64,000 bases of DNA from Sphaerolaimus hirsutus (taxonomy: Eukaryota; Nematoda; Chromadorea; Monhysterida; Sphaerolaimidae). The stretch covers positions 1,429,504 to 1,493,503 of the forward strand of contig OZ038460.1 in NCBI GenBank assembly GCA_964036195.1, read 5' to 3'. This document shows, piece after piece, positions 46,498 through 57,886 of this stretch (the stretch's first letter is position 1; the number at the start of each line of letters is the position of its first letter). The position numbers and the translations under genes were made by a program. The notes beneath the pieces are model-generated. The model was not told the DNA's origin, made no database searches, and saw nothing but the letters and a program-made list of their open reading frames with translations.

Positions 46498-48036
46498 ATG
46501 GCCGCTCAAACTCAAGGCATCCAGCAATTATTGGGCGCGGAAAAAAGAGCCGCGGACAAAATCAATGAAGCTAGGAAACGAAAAGCGCGCAGATTGAAGC
46601 AAGCCAAGGAAGAGGCGCAGGCGGAAATTGGCCAATATAAAGCGGTGCGGTTTTGTTTTAGGCTGTAGGGTGCGTAGGTTACAATTGATCGCGATTTGTG
46701 TAGGGGTTTTCCGATGGGGGGTTGGAGGGGGGTTACCCCCGATCACCAGTTGGCAGACGCCCAAGTGTCAACTGGTTCCGATCACGATTCAAAGCGTTCT
46801 AACTAGTAAAATTACGCATTATTTTATGTACAGACACTTCATACCGGCATTGAGCGTTGCACATAACGCAATATTTTTGTCAACACTACAGCTTCATATC
46901 CAACATAATTCAACACCTTTGCATTTGAACGTCGTTCGTCGGCTCGTTAGGAAGCTTCGAATTGGGATGAGAACCAGTTGAAATTTGTTATCGTTGTCGA
47001 CTAGTATGTGTGTGGGCCCATTCCATAATGTCTATCCCCCCCCACCCCGATACATAAATATTTTTATCGAGTCACCAATTTTCGGCTACTTTCCTTAGAA
47101 CGGCACCTCAATACGATCAGCTAACTAGCTGGAGAAAATATTTAGCAATTTTTGGTCATGAGTTTTTTAAATGGTCGAAAAACTCGTTATCAGTTGTCAG
47201 AACTACGAAAATTGGTCGAGAAAATCTCCGGAATGGGACTACTCTGCCGTAGAAACAAAGACGTATCCAGGGGGGGCTGCAGCCGATAACACTACCGATA
47301 CCCTCCAAAAAAACCATCGATACCCTAATACAGGGACGTATCCAGGATTTTTGAGCGGGGGGGGCTGCTTGTGTACGGGGGCCGGCGAGCGGGGGGGGCC
47401 TCAGCCCCCCCCCCCTAAATTTTTCCCCTATATAGGGGCGGAAAAGCGTTTTGGCGCTAGCGCCATACCATGGCGCCACGCCATGGCGCTATTGGCGTTG
47501 ACGCCCGCGCCAGGGACCGCTTTTTATAGATTTAACGAAAGTCACAAAAATGTGTTCATTTTCAAGGATATTTGTTTACAGGGACTGATCCGCTAAAAAT
47601 ACAATGTATGAGGAAGAAATTGCGCGCTTGCGCGCAAACATTCTTAAGAAACATCGAAAAATGTATAGGAAAAATTGCATTTTCCGGGACTTTTAGGTCT
47701 CACCCCGGGAGGGGGGGGCTGCAGCCCCCCCGCCCTCCCCTGGATACGGCCCTGCCCTAATAACACCCACGGATACCTTCAATAATACCCACCGATACCC
47801 TCAAAAATACCCATCAATACCCACAGGAGCGGGAAAAGGCGTTCCAAGATTACGAGGCTCAATTCGCCGGCAGCCGGGAAGATGTGGCCAAGAAAATTCG
47901 CGCCGATGCAGAGAGACAATTGAAAGAAATTGAGGGAAATGTGGCGAAAAATAAGGGAAAAGTTATAGATAAATTATTGCAATTGGTTTGCGATGTTCAA
48001 CCTGAGGTTAATCAGAATTTTAGACCTGAGGGGTGA
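46498..48036 (+). CDS. ATP6V1G: V-type proton ATPase subunit G
   Basis: Two coding exons, 46498-46644 and 47827-48036 (TGA), join in phase 0 to give 118 residues, the usual length of animal subunit G. The N-terminus [20 protein letters not shown] and the following basic helix [20 protein letters not shown] are the hallmark of the family. The second exon has the long helix and a C-terminal [16 protein letters not shown]. Subunit G is part of the peripheral stalk of the V1 sector and couples ATP hydrolysis to proton pumping in endolysosomal membranes. The intron carries a GTTGACAT element, an ATACCC minisatellite and a family K MITE. AATAAA at 48356-48361 is a plausible poly(A) signal. Confidence 0.96.
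46740..47015. mobile_element. Family A GTTGACAT element in the V-ATPase G intron
   Basis: The left arm (CAGTTGGCAGACGCC, GTGTCAACTGGTTCCG, CGATTCAAAGC) and right arm (GCTTCGAATTGGGATG, CAGTTGAAATTTG, GTCGACTAGTATGTG) are inverted around an AT-rich centre. Confidence 0.65.
47281..47826. repeat. ATACCC minisatellite interrupted by a MITE, abutting exon 2
   Basis: Units such as ACCGATACCCTCCAAAA occur at 47292-47330 and continue at 47755-47820 (CACCGATACCCTCAAAAATA), running directly into the CACAG acceptor of V-ATPase G exon 2. The array is split by the family K element at 47331-47754. Confidence 0.75.
47331..47754. mobile_element. CAGGGACGTATCCAGG element (family K) in the V-ATPase G intron
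   Basis: It starts CAGGGACGTATCCAGG and ends TGGATACGGCCCTG, with an exact 8-bp duplication CCCTAATA (47323-47330 and 47755-47762). At 424 bp it is intact, with G and C tracts, GGCGCC words and a GCGCGCTTGCGCGC palindrome. Confidence 0.92.
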
Positions 48037-48355
48037 TATTTTTATTTTTTTAAATGGTGGTTTAGGTGTGTTTTTTGGCAGATTATTCATGATATTCATA
48101 TTTTATGTTTAGTCCGGCAGTGCGCTTTAGATTTGATTCACTCTGAAATTACATTCGAATGTATATTTAAAGAACGCGCTCATTTCTGATTTTGTTTTTG
48201 ACGTAAAATTTAAATTTTCATAATTTTCTGTAAACTTGGCGCTTTTGCATCACTAGCTTAGGTACTTAAACCACAAAAAAAGAAAAGAGTGTGTTTACTG
48301 TATGTTTTCTACCTAGTTTTATTTAACGTGGCGATTTTTTTGCATTATGTCAACA

Positions 48356-48361
48356 AATAAA
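48356..48361 (+). terminator. Possible poly(A) signal of V-ATPase G
   Basis: AATAAA lies 320 bases after the stop in AT-rich sequence free of visible repeats. The sequence to about 49080 has further AT-rich, unstructured DNA and no ORF of note. Confidence 0.35.
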
Positions 48362-49086
48362 ATACTTTTGACAGGATTTAGAAGAAAAAAAATTGTCGAA
48401 AAAAACATTCCTCCTTCTCTATCCTGGTGCATTTTATTCGTGTGAATTTTTTTATATTTCAGGGCCACTGATTTTTATGGTCTATGTATTTATTTACTTT
48501 TCTTATCAGATTCAACTATACAAAGTTGGCTAGAATTCCGCAAGTTGTCAATTGACGTGTGTAAATAGTAGAGGAAAATAATGTTTTAGCGGTATTTTTT
48601 CTGATATGATAACGATATAAAATTTATATATCGATGCGATATTCCTATATTGAATAAAAGTTTCCAAATTTTCGATGGCTGTAATCAACATGAAAGTGAT
48701 GATTTGAAACTTGAAAGTAACATCAAATTTTCCTTTATTTTTTGCACTTGTCTCGTCATTTGATAATTTGACTGTATTTATCTGAAATCATTATTCAATG
48801 ATAAAAAAATACAACAATATCTGTGATTGTGCCAATAAGTGTGATTCATGTACCGTATGCTGTCTTCGTGTGTATGTATTCATTGTTTTATGTACGCAAT
48901 TAGTGTTCAATATTATTCCGTCAATTTTGTATCTCTATCAAAAAAATTGCAGCAATAAATTTGCTCTTGATTGAAAAATCGCGTTTTGTTAAAGAAATGC
49001 GGCCCCTTCAAATGTGGACATGAACCTACCTAAAACATTAAAATCACAAAAAGTTATTTCCCAAAATCTAATCACAATAAATAAAA

Positions 49087-52000
49087 TCAGGTCAATGTTC
49101 TCTGTCTAATCCTGACAGTTATATTTGGAGCCGGGTCATTTTCAATTTTTGAATTAGCCCTTTGAGACCTCATTTGTGTCGTTTGCGTCGCAATTGTCTC
49201 GATTCTTCTAAGTTCCATATTTTTTGGCACTTGACACTTAACTATTGAAATGAGGCCATTTTTTATTGGCTGGTATCTGTATGTGTGCCATGGGCAGTGG
49301 TTAAATTGCATACTGAATAGTTTAAGTATACCATTGGCGGTTATAGCAAGACGAAAATAAGTAAATACCGTATTACCTCGTATTATTCCCCCTTGAATTA
49401 ATCCCCCAGCCCTCGAATTACCACCACGTCTGAGCGAGTGGAGGAAAAGTGGACAAGGATGCACTTGTACGCACAAATGCCCGTTACGCACATTCGCCAC
49501 TTACGCACAAAATTCTGCCCGCCACGCACATATGTCCGGTACGCACATGGAGTACGCGCATTGCGTAACTTTTTTTCACTTCACTCATATCTGAAAATAA
49601 CCTGAGAAAGTGTCAGGTAATGTTCAAATATGAGTGAGGTGAAAGAAGTCCCACTATGACAGTGTGAACATCTGTCCAGTACGCACAGAGCATCAGCATC
49701 GTGCCGGGCAGATGTGCGTGACTGGCACAATTTTGTGCGTAATAGGCCTGCCCCAAGTGGACCCCCTCGAAATACCCCCCATCTGGAATATTGTACATCA
49801 TGTATGCAATGTATTATATATATATTTTTAAACATGATGTATTAATCGCTGCAAATTAGCATCTGTATTAATTGCTGCAAATAAGCATCGCAGCTACACA
49901 TTGACTACTTTGTGTAGACATATTTATGTATACCTAATATACATGTAAAAAATATACCTAACCTTTTGGCCTATAAAACATTGGTCTAAATAATATAAAA
50001 TATATAACAAATATAACCTACAAAATATTGGCTACATTTATTACCAGTTTAAGTACCGTACTACCACGAAATACCCCCATGGGGGTTTGTTATTTTGCCA
50101 GCAAAATTTGAGGGGGGTTTATTCGAGGGTTTTTTTTTCGTTTTCAAGCATTAATTCGCAGCAAAATTTTCGTAAGGATCGTAGTAAAACGTAGGCATTT
50201 GCGTACCCAAATAGGTAATAAATGTGTCCAAACAGGATATATTTGGACATAAAAACGTAGATAGCTACACAAACTAGTCTATGTGTAGCTGCAATGCAAA
50301 TTAGCAGTAACATACATACATGGCATATTTATTACGTACATGACGTACATCATTCCGAAGGGGGGGGGGTATTATTTCCCCAGCCCATTTTGCGGGGGGG
50401 GGAATTCGAGGTAAAACGGTATGTAAAATCCTAATCTTTACCATTCCCCCTCACGAAAATTTCTGACGAAATGATAAATCCCCTCGAATAACCCCCCTCA
50501 TCTCAAAATTTGCTGGCGGAATAAGAAACCCCCTGGCGGTAGTTCGAGAAAATACGTAAATATGTGCAGATGCATACTGGCTACCCTAGAGGGTATTTTA
50601 AATTTCCCCCTATTTCTGTATAAATCCCAAAAATGAATGTTTTTAAAATCACACCTCAAAGCATACACAACCATATTCAATGTAGCATTCATTGCCATAG
50701 CAGCACTCAAAAGTGACCCATAAGCTGTTAGAAATATATTTTTGCCATACAAAAAATTCGATCTTGTCAGAAATTCCCAACTGAGATATGGAATTGTGAC
50801 AAAAATGACGCAGACAAAAATTGCTGTGGCAGATAATCTGGGGCCAATTCCACAAGTGGAGAAGTTAAAAAAACAAACAAATTTTGGAGTGAGAAGTGAG
50901 AAGAATTATTGAAGAAAAATTAATTTATAAGTAAGAAGTAAAAGTGATCAGGAATAAAAAGTTGAAAACTTTTTCAGCGTTTTCTTGCCACCACCCAATT
51001 TGTCTCCTAACTTTTTGTTGCCATTTGACTTCTCACTTAAAAAAGTTTACTTTTCTTTTAACTTCTCACTTCAAAATTGGTTTTTACACTTCTCCACTTG
51101 CGGAATTGGCACCTGGTGATGTGTTGCTGTTCCATCATGCGAAATCGCTGGGAGTTTATGCTTGAGAAGAGTCTGTTCTGAAAGTAGTGGGATGGCTTTT
51201 TATTTTTGAATAGTAATTTGAGGCGTTTTAGTTTTTAAAAGTCGATGACTTGAAAATTGAGTTAAGCACCAGTTAAGCATCTAGAATTTTTGTTCTGTAC
51301 ATTTTAGCCATTTTCCAATGTCACTTGACCCTTTTTTAAGTGTCACGTTTTGACCATTGGGAACAATTTTAGAAATGTCTCCAGCAAAGGCAAAAATAAT
51401 AAATGTGTCGGGTCCATGTGGGACCAAGTGTAGGTGCGTGCATTTTAGGGATGGCAAGCGCTTTTTTCAACAGTTTTTTAAAAAGCGCGAGTGTCCTAGC
51501 GCTTTTAAAAAAGGGGGCTGTTGAAAAAAGCGCTTTTTCCATCCCATGTTCATTAATTGCCCACAAAACTTGGCAGAAACAAAAATTTTGTCCAGACAAG
51601 AATTTGAAATCTGCACTTGCTAACTGGATTTCTTTCTGGGTGCTTTTTATTCCTGTGTGGGGCTGCGACCAGGTGCCAGTTCCGCAAGTGGAGAAGTGAG
51701 AAGTAAAATGGTAAAAGCAAAGTGAAATGGCAAGCAAATTGGCAAAAGCAAAGTTAAAAATAAAAAGTATTATACCTAACTTCTCTTCGCTATTTTGCTT
51801 GTCAAATTTGCCATTTCACTTCGCTTTTGTCATTTTACCTCTCACGTCTCCACTTACGGAACTGGCCCCTGATTTCACGAAAAAAATTTTTTAAGTAAAT
51901 ACAGACACCTTACCATCCTTCTTTCAGTAAAAATCATAGAAATCATGACACAAATAAATAGAATTGTGAGTGTAAGCGAGGCCACTACCATAAGACCCGA

Positions 52001-55000
52001 ATATGCCAACAGATACCACGGCCGCCACAGACCGATTGACGTGAAAAATTCCTGCAAATTTTGGAAAAATTGACCATGTTTTGTCTGAATTACAGGAAAA
52101 ACCCACAATGCGTAACTGCACTGGTGGCAATCCCAAGCCCTGTAAAGTGTAAAGTAAAGTGTCAAATGTAAAGTCAAATGCAATGTCAAATGTAAAGTGA
52201 AGTGTCAAATGTAAAGTCAAATGCAAAGTCAAATGTCAATTGTCATGCTAAGTGTCAAATGTAAAGTAAAGTGTCAATTGTGTATCCAAATCTAATTTTT
52301 GCTTTCCAAAATCTTAAGTTTTTTGTATCCAAATCTTATGTCAAACATAAGATTTGGATACGAAAAAATAAGATTTGGATACACAATTGACACTTTACTT
52401 TACATTTGACAATTTGCATGACATTTGACTTTGCATTTGACTTTTCATTTTGGCACTTAACTTTGCATTTGACTTTACATTTGACACTTTACAGGGTTTG
52501 GGACCCCCCTCATGTGTCCTGTAAAATGTCAATCAGAACAAATTATAAAATATTACTGAAATTTTGACAGTTGACAAATTTGAACATTTTACACTACATT
52601 TGACACTTGACTTGATGCTTGACACGAGGTATCACAGCGATACCCTGTAAAGTGTAAAATGTCATGCAAAGTGTCATAAGTCATGAAAAATGTTAACTTT
52701 ATCTTATTTTGTTTACTGCACATGTGTAGTGATGTAAAAACGGGCAAAACTTTGGCGCCAAATGCACCATGATGCTTTTCTTGGTATGGTGCCAAGCGCC
52801 AACAGTGCCACAACAAAATTTCGCCCAGTGACATGACACTTTTGGCGCTTGCCGCTAGCGCAATGGCGCATTTTACATAGCCACTCCTTTGGCATTTTGC
52901 ATGACATTTTTGCATTACTTTTGACACTTGCCATGGCTTTTCGCATTTTACAGGGTCTGAAAGACAAAGGGTTCTTGAAAAATGGCACCACACAGCAAAC
53001 TTTCCCTTCAGTGGCAATTTCAAAAACAAATTACATCCATTTTGGCACCAAGCCAAAATAAAAAACTATGTATCAATACACTTCAAAGCTAACTAACTGG
53101 TGGTTGCTGCGCCTCATAGCCATAATACAGAACAGCCTGGGTGTAGGCAGTCAATTGCAAGCCAATTGTCAGTGTCACAATTGGAATTGACCACATCCAC
53201 ACCACCTTGTTGTGGTCACTCTGCATAGGATATTACAATAAAGACTTAAAAAAATCTGCATGTGGCAGTCCCAACTCCTGGCCCTGGCCATGGACAAATG
53301 TCATAGAAATTTGTCAATTGTCATGCATTGTCAGGCAAAGTGTGAATTGTCATGGCACTAATAAATTTTTTTTTGCTTTGATTGACATTTGACACTTCAA
53401 TTTACACTTTTCAGGGCTTGGGACTGCCTCCAGGGAATGTATTTTGTCAGATTTTTCTCACAGGGCAGTTATTCAAAATGTGTTGATGTTTTGTCAGAAT
53501 TTTCAGTAAATTCATTTGCAATCTTTCATAGCTCTGTGGTGGACTCTCACCCACCCACTATTTAACCACAAAAAGTTCTGAAACTGATCGATCTGTTCTA
53601 AATACACTTGATATTTTGCCAGAATGAATCAACTTTAAGTCATGAACATTCAATTTTTATCTCAATCAACATCAACATCAACATCTCCCCCCATTAAATG
53701 TGCTCAAACTATTTCATGAGTTTTCAAAAATTCTGAACAATTTTCTAACTATAATACCTGTTCTGTATAGTGTAAAACAGATAAAAATTAACTATCAACT
53801 TACTCTGAGAAATCTATATGGCCAGTTGATTGCCCATAATCTATCAAAAGCGATTGCCACAGCGAGCAGAAGTGATGTACTTGAACCAGCTTGAATTTCA
53901 CCAGAATAAGCCAAAATGGCCACTGAGGATAATAGTGAAAATTAACAATGTATTTTTTTCATTCAAAGAATGAAATTGCCGTATTTACTCGAATAATCCC
54001 CCCCCCCTCGAATAATCCCCCCCTGTTAGATGAGTGAGGAAAAAATAATCCCCCCACTTGAATAATCCCCCCCCCCCCGCCCAATGACGGAGGGTAGATA
54101 ATGCACATTTATTTGAGAGAAAAAAACGATTGATGAAGTCAAACCAAGCAGAAAACCTGTGGTTTGATTCATCATATGCAGTGTAGCACGCCAAGAGTGC
54201 AAAGATGCAATGTAATGTGCACTACCAATAGAAACAGGACATACATGTGTATGTAGTGTGATAGAAACATGCTTGAAAATTTTGACGGAATAATAATCCC
54301 CCCACTTGAATAATTCCCCCCCTCGAATAGTTCCCCCCTAAAAAATGTCTGACGAAAAAATAATTCCCCGGGGGAATTATTCGAGTAAATACGGTACCTA
54401 CATCTAAAAGTGTCATGACAAAATTACTGATTAATTATTTATACCAGTGAAATGGGAATGGTGGAATGTAAATATGTATGTAATTTGTCACAGAGGAAGC
54501 ACGTCGTTTCTATTGATGCCTTGGTTTGTGGACAGCAAGTGTCTGATTTTGGCATGCTTTTTCCCTTTTAGTTAAACCTTGTTTGAATACACTTGAAAAG
54601 TTTGAACTATTCTTTTATGATGAGTATGTTTCAGTGATTCTTAGTATATAATCATTGCCATAAATACAATTTATGCCCACAAATGGACCTTAACGTTTCT
54701 GTATTTTTACAGAATGGTTGGGCATATTACTGCGCATTTTGAACTGCAACTACATAGAAACGAACTTTTTGGAGGTATAGCAACAATTTTCCACGTGCAC
54801 AATCTCCTGTGAATGCAAGCCAATAGAATTCCAAGTCCAGTGAACATGTCACTGGCTGACAGCGGCACTGGGGAAAAATGGTTAAAAGTTATGTGATCCA
54901 AATTTTAATTTCATCAGACAGTTGATACTTATTATCGTGAATTTGATTCATTCCAGCCTTCATAGGCGAACTGATCTACGTTAAGTTTCATTGGATCAGT

Positions 55001-56665
55001 GCCAACTTTCACAGCGATTAATGGGTATACTCTGCGGACATCACACTGAGTAGTATGAAAACCTACCATAACTCATCTGAATAATGAACCAAAAATTATG
55101 CGGATTTTCGTCATAATATTACATTTTTTCTGAATAATAATCACTACGAAGTTTATCACAAAATTTCATTCATTATATTATGGTAAATTTCCATACTAGG
55201 TGTGCTGAGCGCCGAGTATACCGTATTTCCTCGAAATACCCCCCGGGGGGTGATTGTTTCATAGTGGTCCCGAGAGGGGAGGGGGGTATTTCGAGGGGGG
55301 GGGTTATTATTTCGCCAGAAATTTTTTCAAATCCTAGTACAAAATCGTCGTTTGTGATGTACACTGGGGTAGAAAAATGCATCAATAACTGACATGTATA
55401 GACTCCTGTAGACTAATAGTAGTACGTAGATGGTATAAACACTGTTCTAACGTGATTCCGACATTGTTTGAAAGTGTGTTCTGCACTACGCAGAACACAT
55501 ACTGCAGTATTTTCATGTACGTTCTCTTTACACTCAATATGGGGGGGGGTATTTCGAGGGGGGGTAATTGTTTCATAGTGGTCTCGAGAGGGGGGGGTCA
55601 AACGAGGGGGGGGGGTATTTCTAGGGGGGTATTCCGAGCAGGGTTGGCAAAATCTCAGAAAAAAATAAAAATAAAATAGAAAATTAAAGAATAAAATAAA
55701 AATAAAATGTAAAATTGAAGAATAAAATAAAAATAAAATACAATTTTAATAAAAATAAAATACAATTTTAGTAAAAAGAATTTTACTTAAATCAATCCTG
55801 GTCACAAACTAAAAAAATAAATATAAATAAATAAAAATAAAATGAAAAATTGAAGAATAAAATAAAAATAAAATGGAAAATTGAAGAATAAAATAAAAAT
55901 AAAATACAATTTTAATAAAAATAAAATACAATTTTAGTAAAAAGAATTTTACTAAAACCAACCCTGATTCCGAGGAAATCCGGTATGTGGAAACACGGTC
56001 AAGTGTCTATACAGATACTTGCTGGCGCTTCATCAAACATACTTGTGCTTGCATACTCCTGAAAACTTTTGTGACTAGGTATACTTCAATTTGAAATATT
56101 TATGCTGCTAGCAAACAAATCTACCCAAATATATGTTGGTGATATGTGTGGAAGCATCAGCATTGGAAAGTGTTTACCAGTTTTGGAAGCATGTGAAGTG
56201 GGTGTGAAGCTAGGTGAAGCGTGTGAAAGTGCCAGTACCAGGAAATTTCTTCCAATGTGTTGGATGCATGTGAAGCTGTGAAGTTGTTAAGGTGAAGCAG
56301 CTGTAAAGTTGTTAAGGTGAAGCGTGTGGAAGACACTGGACCATAAACTTTTTGATGCTTTTGGAAACATGTGGAAGTGCACAGTGCACTGCTTCAAACG
56401 CATCCAACTTTCCAATGAATCACACTTTTTTGCTTTGTGCATTTGACTTTGATAAGGTACCCAATTCAAATTTCAACTTACAAATAGCATCAATGCCCGG
56501 CTTTCTGACCAACTTTTTGTTTTTATAGAATAAAAGCAACATCATGGCATTTCCTATGAATGCTATCAGGCCACCCAAAAAGCTGAGCACATCTCCAAGG
56601 GCTAAAAATTGGCTGGCTAATTCTATATCTGTTGCATTTGGGCTGTTTCCATTTGCAAGATCCAT
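49087..56665 (-). CDS. Rhodopsin-like (class A-type) G-protein-coupled receptor
   Basis: Eight minus-strand exons, in order: 56665-56482, 54867-54754, 53922-53804, 53220-53098, 52120-51914, 51635-51598, 50837-50578 and 49241-49087 (TGA). They join in phase to about 399 residues. Marks: N-glycosylation site N-A-T at residues 10-12; TM1 with IGN; TM2 LPLSASD (Asp 2.50); TM3 ending FDRLWAINWPYR in place of DRY; TM4 VVWMWSIP (Trp 4.50); TM5 ending CVMISMIFTERRM; TM6 with VTIPYLSWEF (Pro 6.50); TM7 NATLNMVVY in place of NPxxY; a basic cytoplasmic tail. No Cys is seen at the usual top of TM3, although exon 5 opens with one in loop 2. The donor of exon 2 and the small 38-nt exon 6 are my best choices by phase and are less certain. 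Ligand unknown. Confidence 0.82.
49449..49745. repeat. TACGCACA-word inverted repeat
   Basis: The words TACGCACAAATG, TTACGCACATTC and GTACGCACATGG run through the left arm, with GTGCGTGACTGG and TTGTGCGTAATAGG at the right. It lies inside or beside a CCGTATTACCTCG element starting near 49367, downstream of the GPCR. Confidence 0.55.
50056..50419. mobile_element. TA-flanked CCGTACTACC...AAAACGG element (family N)
   Basis: It starts CCGTACTACCACGAAATACC and ends AATTCGAGGTAAAACGG, with TA on both sides, inside GPCR intron 7. Another copy or fragment continues at about 50440-50560, ending within 20 bases of the exon 7 donor. Confidence 0.6.
50838..51115. mobile_element. GAGAAGT-word inverted-repeat element supplying a splice acceptor (family P)
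   Basis: The left end CTGGGGCCAATTCCACAAGT and right end ACTTGCGGAATTGGCACCTG are inverted; the interior is AAGTGAGAAG-type words. On the minus strand its terminal AG (50838-50839) is the acceptor of GPCR exon 7. Related elements lie at 51670-51871, 59474-59683 and about 60256-60421. Confidence 0.75.
51446..51546. mobile_element. 100-bp TTTTAAAA-word hairpin (family G, short)
   Basis: It starts TAGGGATGGCAAGCGC and ends GCGCTTTTTCCATCCC, with AAAAAGCGCGAG and TCCTAGCGCTTTTAAAA at the centre. No clear 8-bp duplication. It lies 50 bp from GPCR exon 6. Confidence 0.65.
51670..51871. mobile_element. CAGGTGCCAGTTCCGC inverted-repeat element (family P)
   Basis: The left end CAGGTGCCAGTTCCGCAAGT and right end ACTTACGGAACTGGCCCCTG are inverted, with AAGTGAAATGGCAA and TTGCCATTTCACTTCGC arms. 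It is in GPCR intron 5. Confidence 0.72.
52129..52504. mobile_element. GTAAAGTGTCAAATG-word foldback element (family Q)
   Basis: The left end TCCCAAGCCCTGTAAAGTG and right end CACTTTACAGGGTTTGGGA are inverted. The arms are AAATGTAAAGTCAAATGC-type words meeting at ATAAGATTTGGATAC near 52350. Its left end is 8 bp from the exon 5 boundary of the GPCR. Other members: about 33505-33655, 44036-44180, 52509-52610, 52639-52962, 59212-59364 and 60424-60603. Confidence 0.75.
53979..54394. mobile_element. CCGTATTTACTCG...CGAGTAAATACGG element (family N)
   Basis: Inverted ends of about 20 bp, with many AATAATCCCCCC words inward in both orientations. It lies in GPCR intron 2. Confidence 0.7.
55221..55983. 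mobile_element. CCGTATTTCCTCG element (family N) with nested AAATAAAA element
   Basis: It starts CCGTATTTCCTCGAAATACC and ends CCGAGGAAATCCGG, with TA on both sides. Internal GGGGGTATTTCGAGGGGG words are repeated three times. The element at 55639-55965 is inserted near the right end. It lies in GPCR intron 1. Confidence 0.72.
55639..55965. mobile_element. hAT-like AAATAAAA-word element (family H)
   Basis: It starts CAGGGTTGGCAAAATC and ends AAAACCAACCCTG, with an exact 8-bp duplication ATTCCGAG (55631-55638 and 55966-55973). The interior is AAAATAAAAATAAAATA words plus two copies of TTTTAGTAAAAAGAATTTTAC. Confidence 0.9.
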
Positions 56666-56892
56666 TGTCTAATTTTTAAGTTTAAGTGAAAAAATTTTTT
56701 GGTGGATTATTTGTTTACTGATCTGATGCTTGCAAAAATTCCAGATTTTGCCCAGTGTCACTGTCTTGGTAATCTCGCAATCTGTTATCGAAAGGTAAAT
56801 AAAGTCAGTTTTTTCTTACAGTTCTTATGTAAACATTTTACCTATTATATTCAGAGTTTGTCACCAAACACACCCGATTATCAAAGCACAAG

Positions 56893-57886
56893 TGGGGACT
56901 TCCGTTCCAAAAGTTCACAAGCGCCAAATCCAGAAAAATCGAGTTTAGCGTGGATTTGACCTCCACGTATAGTTTTTCACATTTTAGAAAAAAAATCCGC
57001 ATTATAGTCCATTTCGTTCCTGAGATACAGTGGTACCGACTTTCAGAAAACTCACAATTTTCATATCGAAAGTTCACATATCCATCTCAAAACCCCTATG
57101 AAAAACATAAGTTTCACGTCGAAAGTTCACATATCCATCCCAGACCACAGGAGTTTCATTTCATAAGTTCACAAGTCCAAAAAATACCGTATTTCCTCGA
57201 AATACCCCCAGGGGGTTTATTTTTTCAGAGTGGAAATTTTGAGAGAAAAACGTGAAAAATGCAACAATAACTACCATTTATAAGTATTTACAGCCTTATA
57301 TAAGGATGTAGATGTTATAAACGATGTTCTAACGTAACACAGTAAGTGTTTTGAACGTGTTATGCATTTCCCGGACCACAAATACGTAGTGCCCATTTCG
57401 GGTATTTCGAGGAAATACGGTAGTTTCATTTCCAAAAGTTCACGCGTGCTCCGGATCGCTCGCGAAGAGCATCCCATACAAAATAAAGTTTCATTTCCAA
57501 AAGTTCATACGTGAATTTCCAAAAATATTTTGCTCTATAAATCGAGTACGGGTAAAAATATAGATCTGAAAATTTAGGTTTGGGTACTTTTCGAGTAGGG
57601 CTTTTCAGTGATGTACTTGGTTTTGCCCTGCGATGCACCGTTAGTTCAAATTTTCTAATTTACTCCTTATTTTGGGTGGTTTACAAAATATGACATAACT
57701 CACAAAATATTTGCCAGCCGACAAAATTAAGGCACACAAAAATGTAGACAAATGTCCGAGATGTCTGAAAAGTGCAGGGCAAGCTTTGTCACCCAAACAT
57801 GGCGCTGCCGGGCCAGCGCCAAACTTTAAAATGCGATTTTAAAAAACCAAAAATCTGGATGTGAACTTTTAGAATGAAAGTCCCCA
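56893..57886. mobile_element. GGGGACTTCCGTTCC element (family O), second copy
   Basis: It starts GGGGACTTCCGTTCCAAAAG and ends TTAGAATGAAAGTCCCC. It aligns throughout with 23693-24475. It is interrupted by a TA-flanked element at 57187-57420. Confidence 0.75.
57187..57420. mobile_element. 234-bp CCGTATTT MITE with demonstrated empty site (family N)
   Basis: It starts CCGTATTTCCTCGAAATACC and ends GTATTTCGAGGAAATACGG. The host phrase reads CCAAAAAATA, element, TAGTTTCATTTCC. The uninterrupted phrase CCAAAAAATAGTTTCATTTC is present near 23987, so the target was TA and was duplicated. This favours a Tc1/mariner-type or other TA-targeting transposase. Confidence 0.9.
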
